Positions 9,826 to 21,003 of a stretch of 64,000 nt of DNA are shown one piece after another. Made by a program: the position numbers and the translations under genes. The notes beneath the pieces are model-generated. The model worked only from the letters and a program-made list of their open reading frames with translations, was not told the DNA's origin and made no database searches. The DNA is from Spirometra erinaceieuropaei (lineage: Eukaryota; Platyhelminthes; Cestoda; Diphyllobothriidea; Diphyllobothriidae): contig CACRXP010000608.1 of assembly GCA_902702965.1 (NCBI GenBank), positions 1 to 64,000 of the forward strand, written 5' to 3'. Numbering within the stretch: position 1 is the stretch's first letter; each line of letters begins with the position of its first letter.

Positions 9826-11164
9826 TGCCAAAACATCTATGAATATAAGAAACTATCCACAACCTCCCAGACAGCGCATCGTGGAGAACCCCACGGACTC
9901 GAGGAGCAACCCAGCCATCTCGTCCTAGATGCATGCAAGCCGCCTGCGTGCGTGCAGTTTACTGGCGGCACTTTGTAGAACAGACGGACACAGTCGAGAG
10001 TCGACCCTATTTGAGTCATCCAGCAATCATGGAGAACCTCGAATTCAGGCCCATTAGAGGACAAGACCACGGCGCTTGCTGTAGGACGTCTCGTTTTCGT
10101 GTGTGTGTATGTGCGCACGCGCGCGAGTAGTCGCGTTCTGCACAGCCTCACTTCTGTTGCGCTTCGATTTCGGCAACCACGGTGTCAGCGCCCCCGGAAA
10201 CTGAACCGCGCTGCTGCACGCCTCATACACACACACACACCCACCCACACAGAGATCGCTTCCTCTTGTGTCGCAGGTGGGGCGCTACGCTCGAGACTGC
10301 GATTATCTGTAAAAGGAGCACACAGGAACCCAGCCGAACAGAATACAGAGCGAGAGAGAGAGAGAGAGCTGACAACGTAGACGCCTGTCACCTCATGCGC
10401 GCGAAATTTCCTATGTCTCGGAGATGGATTTGTGATGGAATCAGTTGCCCGGATAGGAGTTTGTCGTCCTGTGGGAATGAGCCGATGACTGGGGTACTTT
10501 ATTGATGCGAAACCTCAGAGATTTGGCGACGCAAATGCGAGATGCGCTTAGTGTGTATTGACAGTCAGGGCTACAGAACGAGGGGCAGTAAGATGCAATT
10601 TTCAGGGATTTCGATTCGAGAAGTGTCACTGTCCTTCTAAAGATAAAGAAGGCGAGAAGCCGATCCTCGAGTGTCTTCTTTCTCGCCGCCATCTTAGACC
10701 GTAGGAGTGACTTGGAATTCCCTGTGATAAAGTCAGCTAATAAGCCAGCTATAAAAACATTTTACAAACAAGACGGCAAAACAGATTGAATTGACGGTTC
10801 CTGTCTAGGCTTTACCCCTCAGCCTGTTAAATCCAAATCACGAACGCAACAGACTACAGCGTTTCTCTCGCGTTCAAATGGTTATTGGTCTCAACAAAGT
10901 TCCGGTTGCTCCATGGCCTGATGCTCTGTCGGTTGCGACCATACATACTTGGGATCACATGATACGTGATGTGCATCCATCTACTCTGAACGCAAAATCA
11001 GTACTCCCAGAGCGAAGAGTCAGGCTGCAGTGATTCCGTCTTAATATGGCCTTTACGGAACTTCCATTCGGTTAGAATTTGATCCGACCCCTCCTTGTTT
11101 CTGGGAACACTTGGTCCACCGCGTGCGAACCTCGCGTGTGAGGCACGCGTAGAGGGGCTGTTCG
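9826..11164. other. No gene recognised; short microsatellites
   Basis: The stretch holds a GT/GC-rich run near 10,100, a CA run at about 10,226-10,250 and a GA run at about 10,347-10,371. Open frames here overlap these repeats on both strands and look non-coding. Confidence 0.5.
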
Positions 11165-11368
11165 TACAAGCGAAGATGCGAGTTCCTGGGACTAGTTGAT
11201 CAGAAGAAGAAGCGATCGCTGGAACAAGGGCTTTATTCACCTGACGTTTCGGATTCTCACTTGAACCCATTATCAGAGACAGTGTCAGAAAGGGGTGACT
11301 CGTGCACAGGAAATTGCAGTATTTATGTGATGCAGTCGCTATGCTACCGCATACCTATAGCAATTAAC
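11165..11368 (-). repeat. Penelope-like element terminal repeat (pLTR), inverted copy
   Basis: This is the reverse complement of the terminal repeat at 42,305-42,540: both share the sequence around TTAATTGCTATAGGTATGCG, the hammerhead region and an end rich in TTC triplets next to CTGATCA. In this copy the repeat points away from the short coding remnant that follows at 11,369. Confidence 0.8.
11243..11280 (-). ncRNA. Hammerhead ribozyme motif in PLE pLTR (core mutated)
   Basis: On the minus strand: GTCT, core CTGATAA (11,276-11,270; consensus CTGANGA, one change), stem II GGATT/AATCC-type hairpin, GAAA (11,250-11,247), CGTC and AGGT. The stem III palindrome ACGT and the GTC cleavage triplet are intact, and GTCT can pair with AGGT as a short stem I. 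The G-to-A change in the core should abolish activity. Confidence 0.7.
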
Positions 11369-11455
11369 CGGCTGGCCAAAGTAATTGACCCCTGGGGAGC
11401 GCGCAAGCCGGTGAGCCAGATGACCGAGCCATAATCACGCCAGCATCCAACACGG
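11369..11455 (+). pseudogene. Penelope-like element, 3' end of endonuclease gene
   Basis: These 87 bases match 42,141-42,228 in the endonuclease gene of the PLE at 41.6 kb (for example GCGCAAGCCGGTGAGCCAGA), in plus orientation. They are joined directly to the inverted terminal repeat, so the rest of the gene was lost, and the assembly gap cuts off what followed. Confidence 0.75.
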
Positions 11456-11504
11456 NNNNNNNNNNNNNNNNNNNNNNNNNNNNNNNNNNNNNNNNNNNNN
11501 NNNN
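11456..11504. other. Assembly gap (49 N)
   Basis: The sequence is undetermined. It interrupts a Penelope-like element, consistent with an unresolved repeat. Confidence 1.
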
Positions 11505-11914
11505 TGCCGCTGGCATGAGCGTAATGTCAGTAGGTCACCCTCTCATACCCATCAGCCTACATACACGCTTTTCACTGCACACTTGGCACGGAGTTAGCAC
11601 CACTCAAAGTGACATGCGTCATAAAAACCTGGTACTTCATTCATAGTTTCAACCATATCCCTCAAGGTGACTACACGTGCGCGGAAATTCGCAATAACCG
11701 CAGACGCCTCATTCGCCTCCACTGGGGAGAGAGAAAAGTGCAGTTCGCCGCATATCCAGCTTCGACGTCGCTTCCATCGAGGTAAAGAGCAGCTAACCCA
11801 CAGGATGGCCAAAGAGACAGGATTCAAGCTATACCAGCAGTTATTTTCAAGACGATCAGGAAAGTTCCTCCAGTCATGTAGAAAACTGGAGAGCTTACCC
11901 AATAGTCCAAGGAA

Positions 11915-14070
11915 ATCGTGGTCCACAAAAAGCTCAGGTATCGGGCACAAATAGCACGAGTCCATTAATAAACCATGCAGCCGGCATAAAGAGAGGTCAA
12001 CAAGCAGAACCTCCAACACCCGGCAATGCCTGGAGGTACCATACATGTTGTGAGTTGGCGACAATTATAACGCAGATTCAAAACAACAACAGGAACCAAA
12101 TATGGCGATTAACTCAATTTAGATTGTCTGGTCTTCATCGTTCAATTTTTAATTATAACAGATGGATGATGACAAATGAGGTATGATCTCACATGGAAGT
12201 GCTTTCAGGACGAAATCCAGACTGATCGCACCAGAGCGTGGAACTTCGGAACTGCAGCCATCGCAGACGCCTCACACGACCAAGACCGAGGCCAAGGTGG
12301 CCACTTCTGAATTATCTCCCGCATCAGTCTGTCGCAACCTAATCACCGATACTAGTATAGCCAAGATATCAATTCACCTCCAGCGGATCGCTGATTCTAT
12401 AAGTCAACCACTCTCGTCAGATGAGATAAAGAACTCACGCATTCTCCGCTGCAAGCAGGAAAGTGTCAAAGTCCAGTGAAGATAGGAAAGGAAGCAACAC
12501 TTCTCAATCATCATCCGTTCACAACTGTGTGACCACAAATGCAAGCTTGAGGCTCAGAGCCGAAAATGCTAACAGAATAGTCCAGCATGCTATTACACAA
12601 CCAGGATTGACCAGACAGGGCTGCTGCCATGCGACATTGCATATTTGCAAACATTCGTCCTAACAGATAAAATATGAATTCAGATGCATCGATGGATTTG
12701 AGTGGCTGATCTAAGGGCTGAGTGACCCACGGATCTGACTTAAAACCTAGAGTGCGCCAGCAACATGGTACACCCCATTTAACTTGAAATCCTTGCCTCT
12801 GTTCTGTAATTGACCCCACAAAAGTTGTTGAAAAATACCTCTTGCCTAACGGTATATGAAATATTTTAATCTGCGAAATGTTTTTGCTTCAAAAGATGAG
12901 AGAGAGAGATCGAGGCGTCTATTCTGGGCCTGCTGACCCTCATTAGTCAGTTATAGACTAACCAACTCGTGAATCGAGGCCTAGCACAGCGAGCTTGAAC
13001 ATCGTCCGTTCTGCGGCCGGGGCTTGGACACACAATGCTGTCGTTTGGAAAAGTGTTAGGACCGAGACCTCACGTCAATCAGAGGGTCTCCGCGAAAACG
13101 CACCAGGAAAATTTTCTCAAGACGACCTGGTCACAATTTTTCCTTGTGAATGCGCGGGAATTGAAGACACACGGAGAGCTAAAAAGGCAACTAATGTAAG
13201 CAATTGGAACTTCCATTTAAATTTACTGTGCTGTTCGGTGTTAAACAGAGGCGTAGTTAGCCTAGTTGGAGGATGCGGACTGACGACTCAAGCAGTCTGT
13301 TTATATATATATGTGTTGTGACAGATGGGCGCTCACCGATCAGGTTGGGGAACGTGCTTGTTCCATTGTGCCTTCTGACTCATAGTAGAACACTCGCAGT
13401 CAGTCGCACAGCGACTAGTAGTAGTAAGAGTAGAAGTAAATGCGGTGGTGCCGACAAAGACAAGGGAAATCGGAATGGCCATTTCTGGCTTATTAGCCGT
13501 CATCAGTCAGTCATAACCACCCTCAAATTTGGAACACTTGTATACATTCACTGCAAAAACTATTACAGAGATTGCGGACGCCGGCTACACAGGTAATCAT
13601 CAAGCGTACAGCAAGAGTGCCAAAATAGTCAAGCTTTTATTTGCACCGAGAAACCGACGATAAAAATTTACACAGTAGAAATTTCCTTTCCCCAAGAACA
13701 TATTTGATTTCGGGATGCCTATCGTCCAAAATGCTTACACATGACCACTTAAGCATTTATTGTCCTTGTTGGTAACACTTACCTTACTGATTCTTTGCTA
13801 TCATACGCCTGACCGCGCGTTCTCAACACCCCGTTGTCAAGGTAAAGGAAAGCATTTATTTTCCGTCTTGCAGTTGCTACAGCCCAGCCACGGCCGCTCC
13901 CATGCGATGGAATTAAAACCGAATACAACGGATATTTTGTTTTGCCTCTATACCCTGAATAAACTGTAGTCAGATAGGATTTGCCTTGTTTTGCTCAAGT
14001 GATTTCAATGCAACTGGCATGCTTGGCCTTTTGCTCTCATCTCAACAGATGAACGACCTAAGGTGTTTTT
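11915..14070 (+). repeat. Left arm of large imperfect inverted duplication
   Basis: This arm matches 15,825-18,012 in inverted orientation over most of its length, with many substitutions and small indels. Landmarks, in the order met, are GGCATAAAGAGAGGTCAACA, GCAGATTCAAAACAACA, GATGGATGATGACAAAT, ACACACAATGCTGTCGTTTG and GATGAACGACCTAAGGTG. It encloses a copy of the hammerhead SINE module (13,319-13,530). In two places both arms stay open in the same frame for about 60-80 codons, for example the minus-strand peptide around QCRMAAALSGQSWLCNSMLD, but I recognise no family. Confidence 0.85.
13319..13545 (-). repeat. Hammerhead SINE-family module inside left arm
   Basis: The module contains GGGCGCTCACCGATCAGG, CAGTCGCACAGCGACTAG and ACAAAGACAAGGGAAATCGG in the order seen at 24.9-25.1 kb. 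On the minus strand it holds the core CTGATGA (13,506-13,500), hairpin GGCTAATAAGCC, GAAA (13,485-13,482) and palindrome TGGCCA. Stem I has two mismatches. Confidence 0.75.
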
Positions 14071-15824
14071 ACAAATGGTATACTTTGACGTAGGTTTGGA
14101 CTTCTGGCAGTGAACGACACAACACTGAAAAAACTACAATTGGCTAAGTAGACCGTCTGTGGACAGGCCTGGCACCGTTCCAGCGTACGATTAGTAATTC
14201 CACCCATGCTCTCAAGTGCACTAAACTCGATCTCGTACCGCAACTGCGTGACCTCAATAAGCACTGAACCCGCCCTCCGACAGTCACTGTTTGTTGGTTA
14301 TCTGTGTCTGCCCGTCAAATTGCCTGAGCCAACTTTTCTTTACCGGTAAATCTCTTAATAGGACTTCCAATTGCGAACTTCAGTCAATGGATTATGAGCT
14401 TCTTCGACCATGCAGCTCTTTGAGACGTTCGCGATCGGAATTCTGGCCACGGTCTGTGATCGACCGAATCGGCTGACCCGAGAGTCAAACCGACGGATTT
14501 GTCTCATGTGATACTCTTTCACTTAATTAGACGTGGCTCACTCCGTGAAACGAGCCAGTCTCTCCGTGCATTCTTCACAGAAATAAGAAGAAAAGGACAA
14601 GTATGGTCTCGTCCACATGGGTAAAATTTTATTCTCTTCTCATATTTACCTCATAGCCTGAGGCCAACACCAATTACGTAAAATGCCATCTTCATTTTGA
14701 TATAAATATAGGGTTACTAGCAGTCCACAACACTCCTATGTGACTGACTGACAAAGCCCAAAGTTCGGAAGCAGTTGATGAGTTTGTCATAGTGTTCCCT
14801 GGTACACATTCCTCGAAACTACCTTTAAAGGTTTTTACTGTTATTCTGAGATGCCGCAGTTGACAGATGATCCTGATAAATTAGTGGGTTAGATGGCAGG
14901 GTAATTAGCACAAGTAAATTCAAGAGCATTCGTCTTCCAAATTGACAGGCGACGTATAAAAGTCAAAATTGCGCCAATTAACAGGAGATCACTTGGATTA
15001 GGACAGTATGTGTTGTTTTGTAGAAGGCAAATACAGTATTCCGAGGTTCCGCGGCCAATGAGATCACCAAAGAATAGGAGAAAGGGTAAAATCTGCCAAC
15101 TTTCGCATCTAGAATATCAAGAAATTTCTGCCTATCTGCTTAAAAGAAGGGATTATGCATTTTCTGCAATAATAAATCCTTCTTATGGGCCAACTCTGTC
15201 GCCTGATTATTTATCTAAATCACATTTCGCACTTCCCCTGACGACTGACAAATGTTTTTGCCAATTTCAAATTGGGAGGGCAGCAATCTCACCTAACAAT
15301 TAATTTTGACAACTCCCTTGATGGTGACAAAATTACCGACCCGGAGGATCTGCCGACAAACAAACAGACTATTGGCGCTGCAGCAGAAGTTCTATTATTC
15401 CTCTCCAGCTAGTCATACCCCACAACTAGGTTGGGGCGGTCAGGGACTTCCTTCCAGTTGATTATTTTGTAGCCCTTTGATACTTGATAATTCCTCACTT
15501 TCGGATTTGTGGCCCTAAACGGTAATTTGTGAAGGATCCCGTGCAAAACTTAAAAGCGAATGAGAACGCCCATATTATCTAACATGACCAGGCAAATAAC
15601 AGGAAAGCCTAATAACCAAATTCGTGTATTGTGAGACGCCGATCTAACAGAAGTTGGATAAGGATAGCAAAACTTACATCAGGAGGACACTGACTACTGG
15701 TAATACAGCACCGGCTTTAGGAAGAAGGTGATAAAACAAAGATTTAGGCTGCCATCCCACAAAATTTACTTAGCATTAGCTTGTTGAAGGTCAGCCAACC
15801 TCCAGCACATAACCATGCCAGTTG
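14071..15824. other. Spacer of the inverted duplication; no gene recognised
   Basis: About 1.75 kb separates the two arms. It contains only short frames; the longest, at 15,010-15,303 on the plus strand, shows no known motif. Confidence 0.5.
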
Positions 15825-16140
15825 TAAAAACACCTTAGGTCGTTAATCTGTTGAGATGAGAGCAAAAGGCCAAGCTTGCCAGTAGTATTAGAGTCACTTG
15901 AGCAAAGTAAGGCAAACCTGTTCTGACTACAGTCGATTCAGTGTATGGAGGCAAAACAAAAAATCCATTGCATTGAGTTTTTATTCCATCGCATGGGAGC
16001 GGCGTTGGCCGGGCTGTAGCAACTGCAAGACGAAAACTCAATGCTTTCTTTTACTTTGACACCGTGGTGTTGAGAACGCACGGTCAACCGTATGATAGCT
16101 AAGAATCAGTAATCCAAGTGTTACCAACAAGGAAAATAAC

Positions 16141-16306
16141 TACTTAACGCAGATTCAAAACAACAGCAGGAACCAAATCTGGCAGACTAACTCGATTTAA
16201 ATTGTCTCGACTATATCGTCCAATTTTTAATTATTACATATGGATGATGACAAATAAGGTATGATCTCACATGCAAATGTTTTCAGGACGAAATCCAGGC
16301 TGATAT
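16141..16306 (+). repeat. Inner terminal inverted repeat, copy 1
   Basis: It starts ACGCAGATTCAAAACAACAG and contains ATGGATGATGACAAAT and TTTCAGGACGAAATCCAG. It pairs with 17,715-17,885, so the segment 16,141-17,885 looks like a unit of about 1.75 kb with ends of about 165 bases. Confidence 0.8.
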
Positions 16307-17714
16307 CACCAGCCTGGTTTCTCGATGCAAACAAAAGCTTGACTATTTTGGCCCTCTTGCTGTAAGTCTGATTATGACCTGGGTAGTCGGCGTCGGCAAT
16401 TTGTGTACTAGTTTTTACATAGAATATATATAAGCGATCAAAACTTGAGGCTAATAAGCCAGAAATGACCATTACGGTCTCCCTTGTCTTTTTTGACACC
16501 ATCGCATTTACTTCTACTCTTACTACTACTAGTCGCTGTGCGACTGACTGCGAGTGTTCTACTATGAGTCAGAAGGCACAATGGAACAAGCACGTTCCGC
16601 AACCTGATCGGTGAGCGCCCGTCTGTCACAACATATACGTATATATGTGAACAGTTTGTTTGAGTCATCAACCGACATTCTCCAACTAGACCAACTACGT
16701 CTCTGTTTAAAACCGGGCAGCACAGTAAATTAAAAAAGAAGGTTCCATCGCTTACATTAGTTGCCCTTTTAGCTCTTCATGGGCCTTCAAGTCCCACGCA
16801 TTCACAAGAAAAAATTGTGACCAGGTCGTCTTGAGAAAATTTTCTAGGTGCTTTTTCGCGGAGACCCTCTGACTGACGTGCGATCCCAGCCCTAACACTT
16901 TTCCAAACGACAGCATTGTGTGTCCAGGCCCCGGCGGCAGAACGGACGATGTTCAAGCCCGCTGTGCAAGGCCTCGATTCACGAGTTCGTTAGGTTATAA
17001 CTGACTGTTGAGGGTCATCTCATCTTTTGAAGCAAAAACTTTCGCAGATTAAAATAAATCGTATACGCTCAGACATGAACCATTTTGCAACAACTGTTGC
17101 AGTGTCGATTAAATAGCAGAGGTAAGGATTTCAAGTTTAATGGGGTGTACCACGTTGCTGGCGCACTCTAAGTTTGAAGTCAGATCCGCGGGTCACTCAG
17201 CACTTAGATCAGCCACTCAAAGCCGCCGATGCATCTGACTTCATGTTTTATCTGTTGGGACGAACGTTTGTAAGTATGCAATGTCGCATGGCAGCAGCCT
17301 TGTCTGCTCAATCCTGGTTGTGTAATAGCATGCTGGACGATTCCGTTAGCATTGTCAGCTGTGAGCCCCAAGCTTGCATTTGTGGTCACACAGTGGTGAA
17401 CGGACGATGGTTGAGAAGTGTTGCTTCCTTTCCTGTCCTCATTTGACTTTGCCAATTTCATGCTTGCAGCGGAGAATGCGTGGGTTCTTTATCTTGTCTG
17501 ACGAGAGTGTTTGATCTAGAGAATCAGCGATCCGCTGGAGGTGAATTGATATCTTGGCTGTACTAGTAGCGGTGGTTAGTTTGCGACAAACTGAATGCGG
17601 GAGATAATTCAGAAGTGGCTACCTCAGCCTGGCTCTTTGACAATGCTCCCTTTTTATTCTTTTTTTTGGTTGTGTACGTTGTCTGCGATGGCTGCAGTTC
17701 CGAAGTTCCACGGT

Positions 17715-17885
17715 CTGGTGAGATCAGCCTGGATTTCGTCCTGAAAACATTTGCATGTGAGATCATACCTCATTTGTCATCATCCATATGTTATAATTAA
17801 AAATTGGACGATGAAGACCAGACAATTCAAATCGAGTTAGTCTGCCAGATCATATTCCTGCTGTTGTTTCGCGCCTGCGTTATAA
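17715..17885 (-). repeat. Inner terminal inverted repeat, copy 2
   Basis: This is the reverse complement of 16,141-16,306 with scattered changes. The equivalent sequence in the left arm is at about 12,065-12,235, where no second copy exists at the other end. Confidence 0.8.
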
Positions 17886-18012
17886 CTGTCGCCATCTTAC
17901 AACATGTATGATTCCTCCACACACTGCTTGTTGACCTCTCTTTATGCCGGCTGCATGGTGTATTAAAGGGCTCGTGCTATTTGTGCCCGATACTTGCGTT
18001 TCCTTGGACTAC

Positions 18013-20820
18013 ATCACAGTCTCTTTGTCTGCCTAGGCGATAGATGTCTCCTGTTTGGAAGCACAATTCTCTGCCCTGTACTCCTTCCATTGCCGAGAAG
18101 TGATGTTCTCGCTCAGAGCCTTGGGATTGACGGCTTCGTTAGTATTCTTGCCTCTTTCGCATTCACCGGCGATCGAGATTGAACTCTGCAAGTTCGGGCT
18201 GGTCATATAACACTTCAACAATTCCTCAACGTCCTCGAACTTACGTCCTCTCTGCACGGTGTAATCTTTCGCCCAATAAATACCTTTGCAGACCGACTGC
18301 ATTTGGAATATAGCAGAATCTCTTAGACCCTTAATATCTTCTTCTTATTCTTCTTCACAGTTTTAGGAGTACTGACGACATAAGTAACAATTTTGGCCAA
18401 AAATGATGATTATCTTGTTGATCTGAATCTAACGCATTGATCGATAATTTCTGGACTGATAAACCATGCCCGTGGTACAGGAGGATAAAGTTCCCGATCG
18501 GGTGCTGAGGCACTAAAATGCCTCTTGGTGACTCTTTCCTCTGCCACGATCTGGAAAATGCATATTTGCTCCAAAAACCTTCCCAGATTTTTGTTAATAT
18601 CATCTGCGATAGGAGAATTCGCATCACTACCTCCGCCTTAGTGAACAAGCAATGTACGACGCAGTGGGTTTAAACACGCTCGCAGGCCAGTAGACTTACG
18701 AACAAGAGCATTGAAAGTTCTGAGCTGGTCAGCACTCCTCTAGTGCCACTGGCACACACACACACATACACACACAGACGCACACAATTTGTGTAAATTA
18801 GTGAAAGTGGTTGCCAAAAGGAGCGCGAGAGCGCGCGATAGAGACTCCCCGTCTGGCAGTGGGTAGTTCCGACTTCTTTGCCATCCATGAGGAGGATGAT
18901 GATGATGATGATGCCAAAGACGCTCACGTGCCGACGACTCACCCATAAACTGCGGGCGTCGCCGCTGTCGCTGCCACCTGCTGAAACCCGATAAATTTCC
19001 TTCTCTGAGCTCTAAGCGGTTAATAGGCACCACTGAAACCTTTCATCAGCCCGAATTACTTCCTTCCAGCTCCTTATCTTCCTACTGGTAGTAACTTGCG
19101 TCAGGAGTGTTTGGAAACGAACACATCCCTACCCCTGACAGACCCCTGAAATGCCATTTACCAGAAGAGAAGACCAAGCGGCATTCGCTGCCGTCGAATC
19201 TGCGTACCGTCATCTTCGTAAAAACATTTGTCGCAGCCGTTATCTAGAAAGTGCTATGAAAATAAATAATAGGCAGTTTTATGGATCAGGCTAGGGGTAT
19301 TTTAGGGGACTCAAACGGCTAGAAAACGTATGCTGCATAAGAGACAGATTTAGATCGTCAATCTTCCTAGAATCTACATTGCATGTTTTGTTTTTAAACT
19401 GGCAAAGGCAAGCCTATCGGCCGTACAAACTGGCCGACATTTTCTTCCTTCCCCGTGACAGGAAGAGCTGTCCTCCTTTGTTTTTTTTAACTTACAAAGG
19501 CTAAACTGGGTGACATATCACGCATTTCTTCATCAGCAGGAGGGAAGTCAAGCTCGTTCATATGACGACAGTATGCATCTGCATGACCTGTTGGGGGGGG
19601 GGTGCGGGAATTAAGCATAACGTCCAGTTATCAGCAAGGAAAGTATCGTTCGATCCACAAGCAAAGTCGCGAATAAGCTGCCCCCTGGAAGAGAAGACAC
19701 CCACAAAAGGCGTGCCAAGTAGACAATATCATTGGATTTGGCTGAGCAGGGTAGTTATAGACTTCAGAGAATCAGCTGGCAGGCCTACTTTAAAATTTCG
19801 GACATAGAAATAGAAGAGGATAAGTGCGGTTAAAGTACGTGAGGAAGTCTTTTGTTCAATGGACAGGTTAATTAGGCTTTTATGGACTACAGGGAAATTC
19901 TTGCCTTTTAAGTTACTCGGAAAATATGCAAGCGCGTTTCTGTCATGTCAGATGGGCTACTTTTGATGCGGATGCTGTCCACGCCAGATGCATCGGATGC
20001 ATCACTGACTGTCCAGGAGGGTACCCATCATTTGACAAGTCGCCCGTATAAAAAATGCGGCAATAGTTAATGCAATATGTGCCCGATCTAATAAACCTAG
20101 AGACCTGGGAACGCAGTTCTGTGAGAATAAGCTGTTGTACCTAATCGCGAGTCCGAATTTTTGACAGCTTTTGTTCACGTATACATTCGGGTACACTAGT
20201 AAGCACTGCAAACCGGAACTATTCACATTCGGTGTTTTAGTCACTTCTGTTGGCTTTGCACCTACTGGATCAGATACCGTTGTCGACGCAACTTTCCGTA
20301 GTCCGACCACGGAAAGGCATTCTGAGTTTGCAAGAATTCTAACGTGTTTTTCAGAGCCTTAGAAGTTGGAATGCGCTTTTTAGGTGAGCGAGCAACTGGT
20401 CTTCAGGTCGTACCTCCACGAAGTCCCGGGCTAGGTACGCCGATGACACTTTCGTTCGTCATCATGGCCAGGAGTGGTGTGCGGGCTTTTAAGGCACTGT
20501 TAACTTCAATCAGTTTTATTCAGTTCAATCATTCTTTGGGCATGTTTATGAGTAGGTAAATATATGCTTCGGTTAACATCTGTCCTTATAGTTTCAATTG
20601 AATATATCAGTCAAAAATCGAAGAAACGAGGGTTTTTAGGTCTTTCTGTTTGACCAAAAATTAGTTTAAAGTTATTTGGCGCAAAAGAGGGTTGGTTTCT
20701 TGCAAAGCTAGAGGCAAGTTTCATACTGTCTTGTAAATGGGCGTCAAAGTCGGCCAATGATATAAACACAAGTGGGTCGCGGAAGAACATGAAATGAACA
20801 AAAATATGCAGTCAACTTAC
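18013..20820. other. No gene recognised; simple repeats
   Basis: The stretch contains TTC-rich sequence near 18,340-18,360, a CA run at 18,751-18,782, a GAT run at 18,893-18,914 and a G run near 19,592. It lies within the inferred EGFR intron. No exon or element was recognised. Confidence 0.5.
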
Positions 20821-21003
20821 AGATTTTTTTCGGACAGACTTCATCAAGTGGCCGCCATGTTTCGCCTCTACCATTTTTGTTAACTGATCGAGTTAAGACA
20901 CGCTGAGATCGTGGATCTGCGAGAAGCTGATTCCAGTCTGCAGCTGCAGCCAACTTGCAGTCCTGGGGATTGTCGAAGATGTACACGTTACCGTTTTGAA
21001 TCG
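20821..21003 (-). CDS. EGF receptor exon: end of L domain 1
   Basis: Acceptor tttacag (AG at 21,005-21,004) and donor GTAAGT from 20,820. The translation begins AIQNGNVYIFDNPQDCKLAA, continues DWNQLLADPR and ends DEVCPKKI. This matches the end of receptor L domain 1 in EGFR, where a beta-strand of type G-x-V-x-x-x-x-N-P-x-x-C is followed by an I/W-x-x-I/L segment and then the first cysteines of the furin-like domain. The 183-nucleotide exon carries two bases at the start and one at the end, matching its neighbours at 34,089 and 5,580. The flanking introns are about 13.1 and 15.2 kb. Confidence 0.88.

Larger units (their letters stand above)
15825..18012 (-). repeat. Right arm of large imperfect inverted duplication
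   Basis: This is the inverted partner of 11,915-14,070. Compared with the left arm it has an extra segment at about 16,141-16,306 that is itself an inverted copy of 17,715-17,885. Similarity to the left arm stops abruptly at about 18,012 after TTTCCTTGGACTA. The hammerhead SINE module lies at 16,438-16,640 and is degenerate. Confidence 0.85.
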
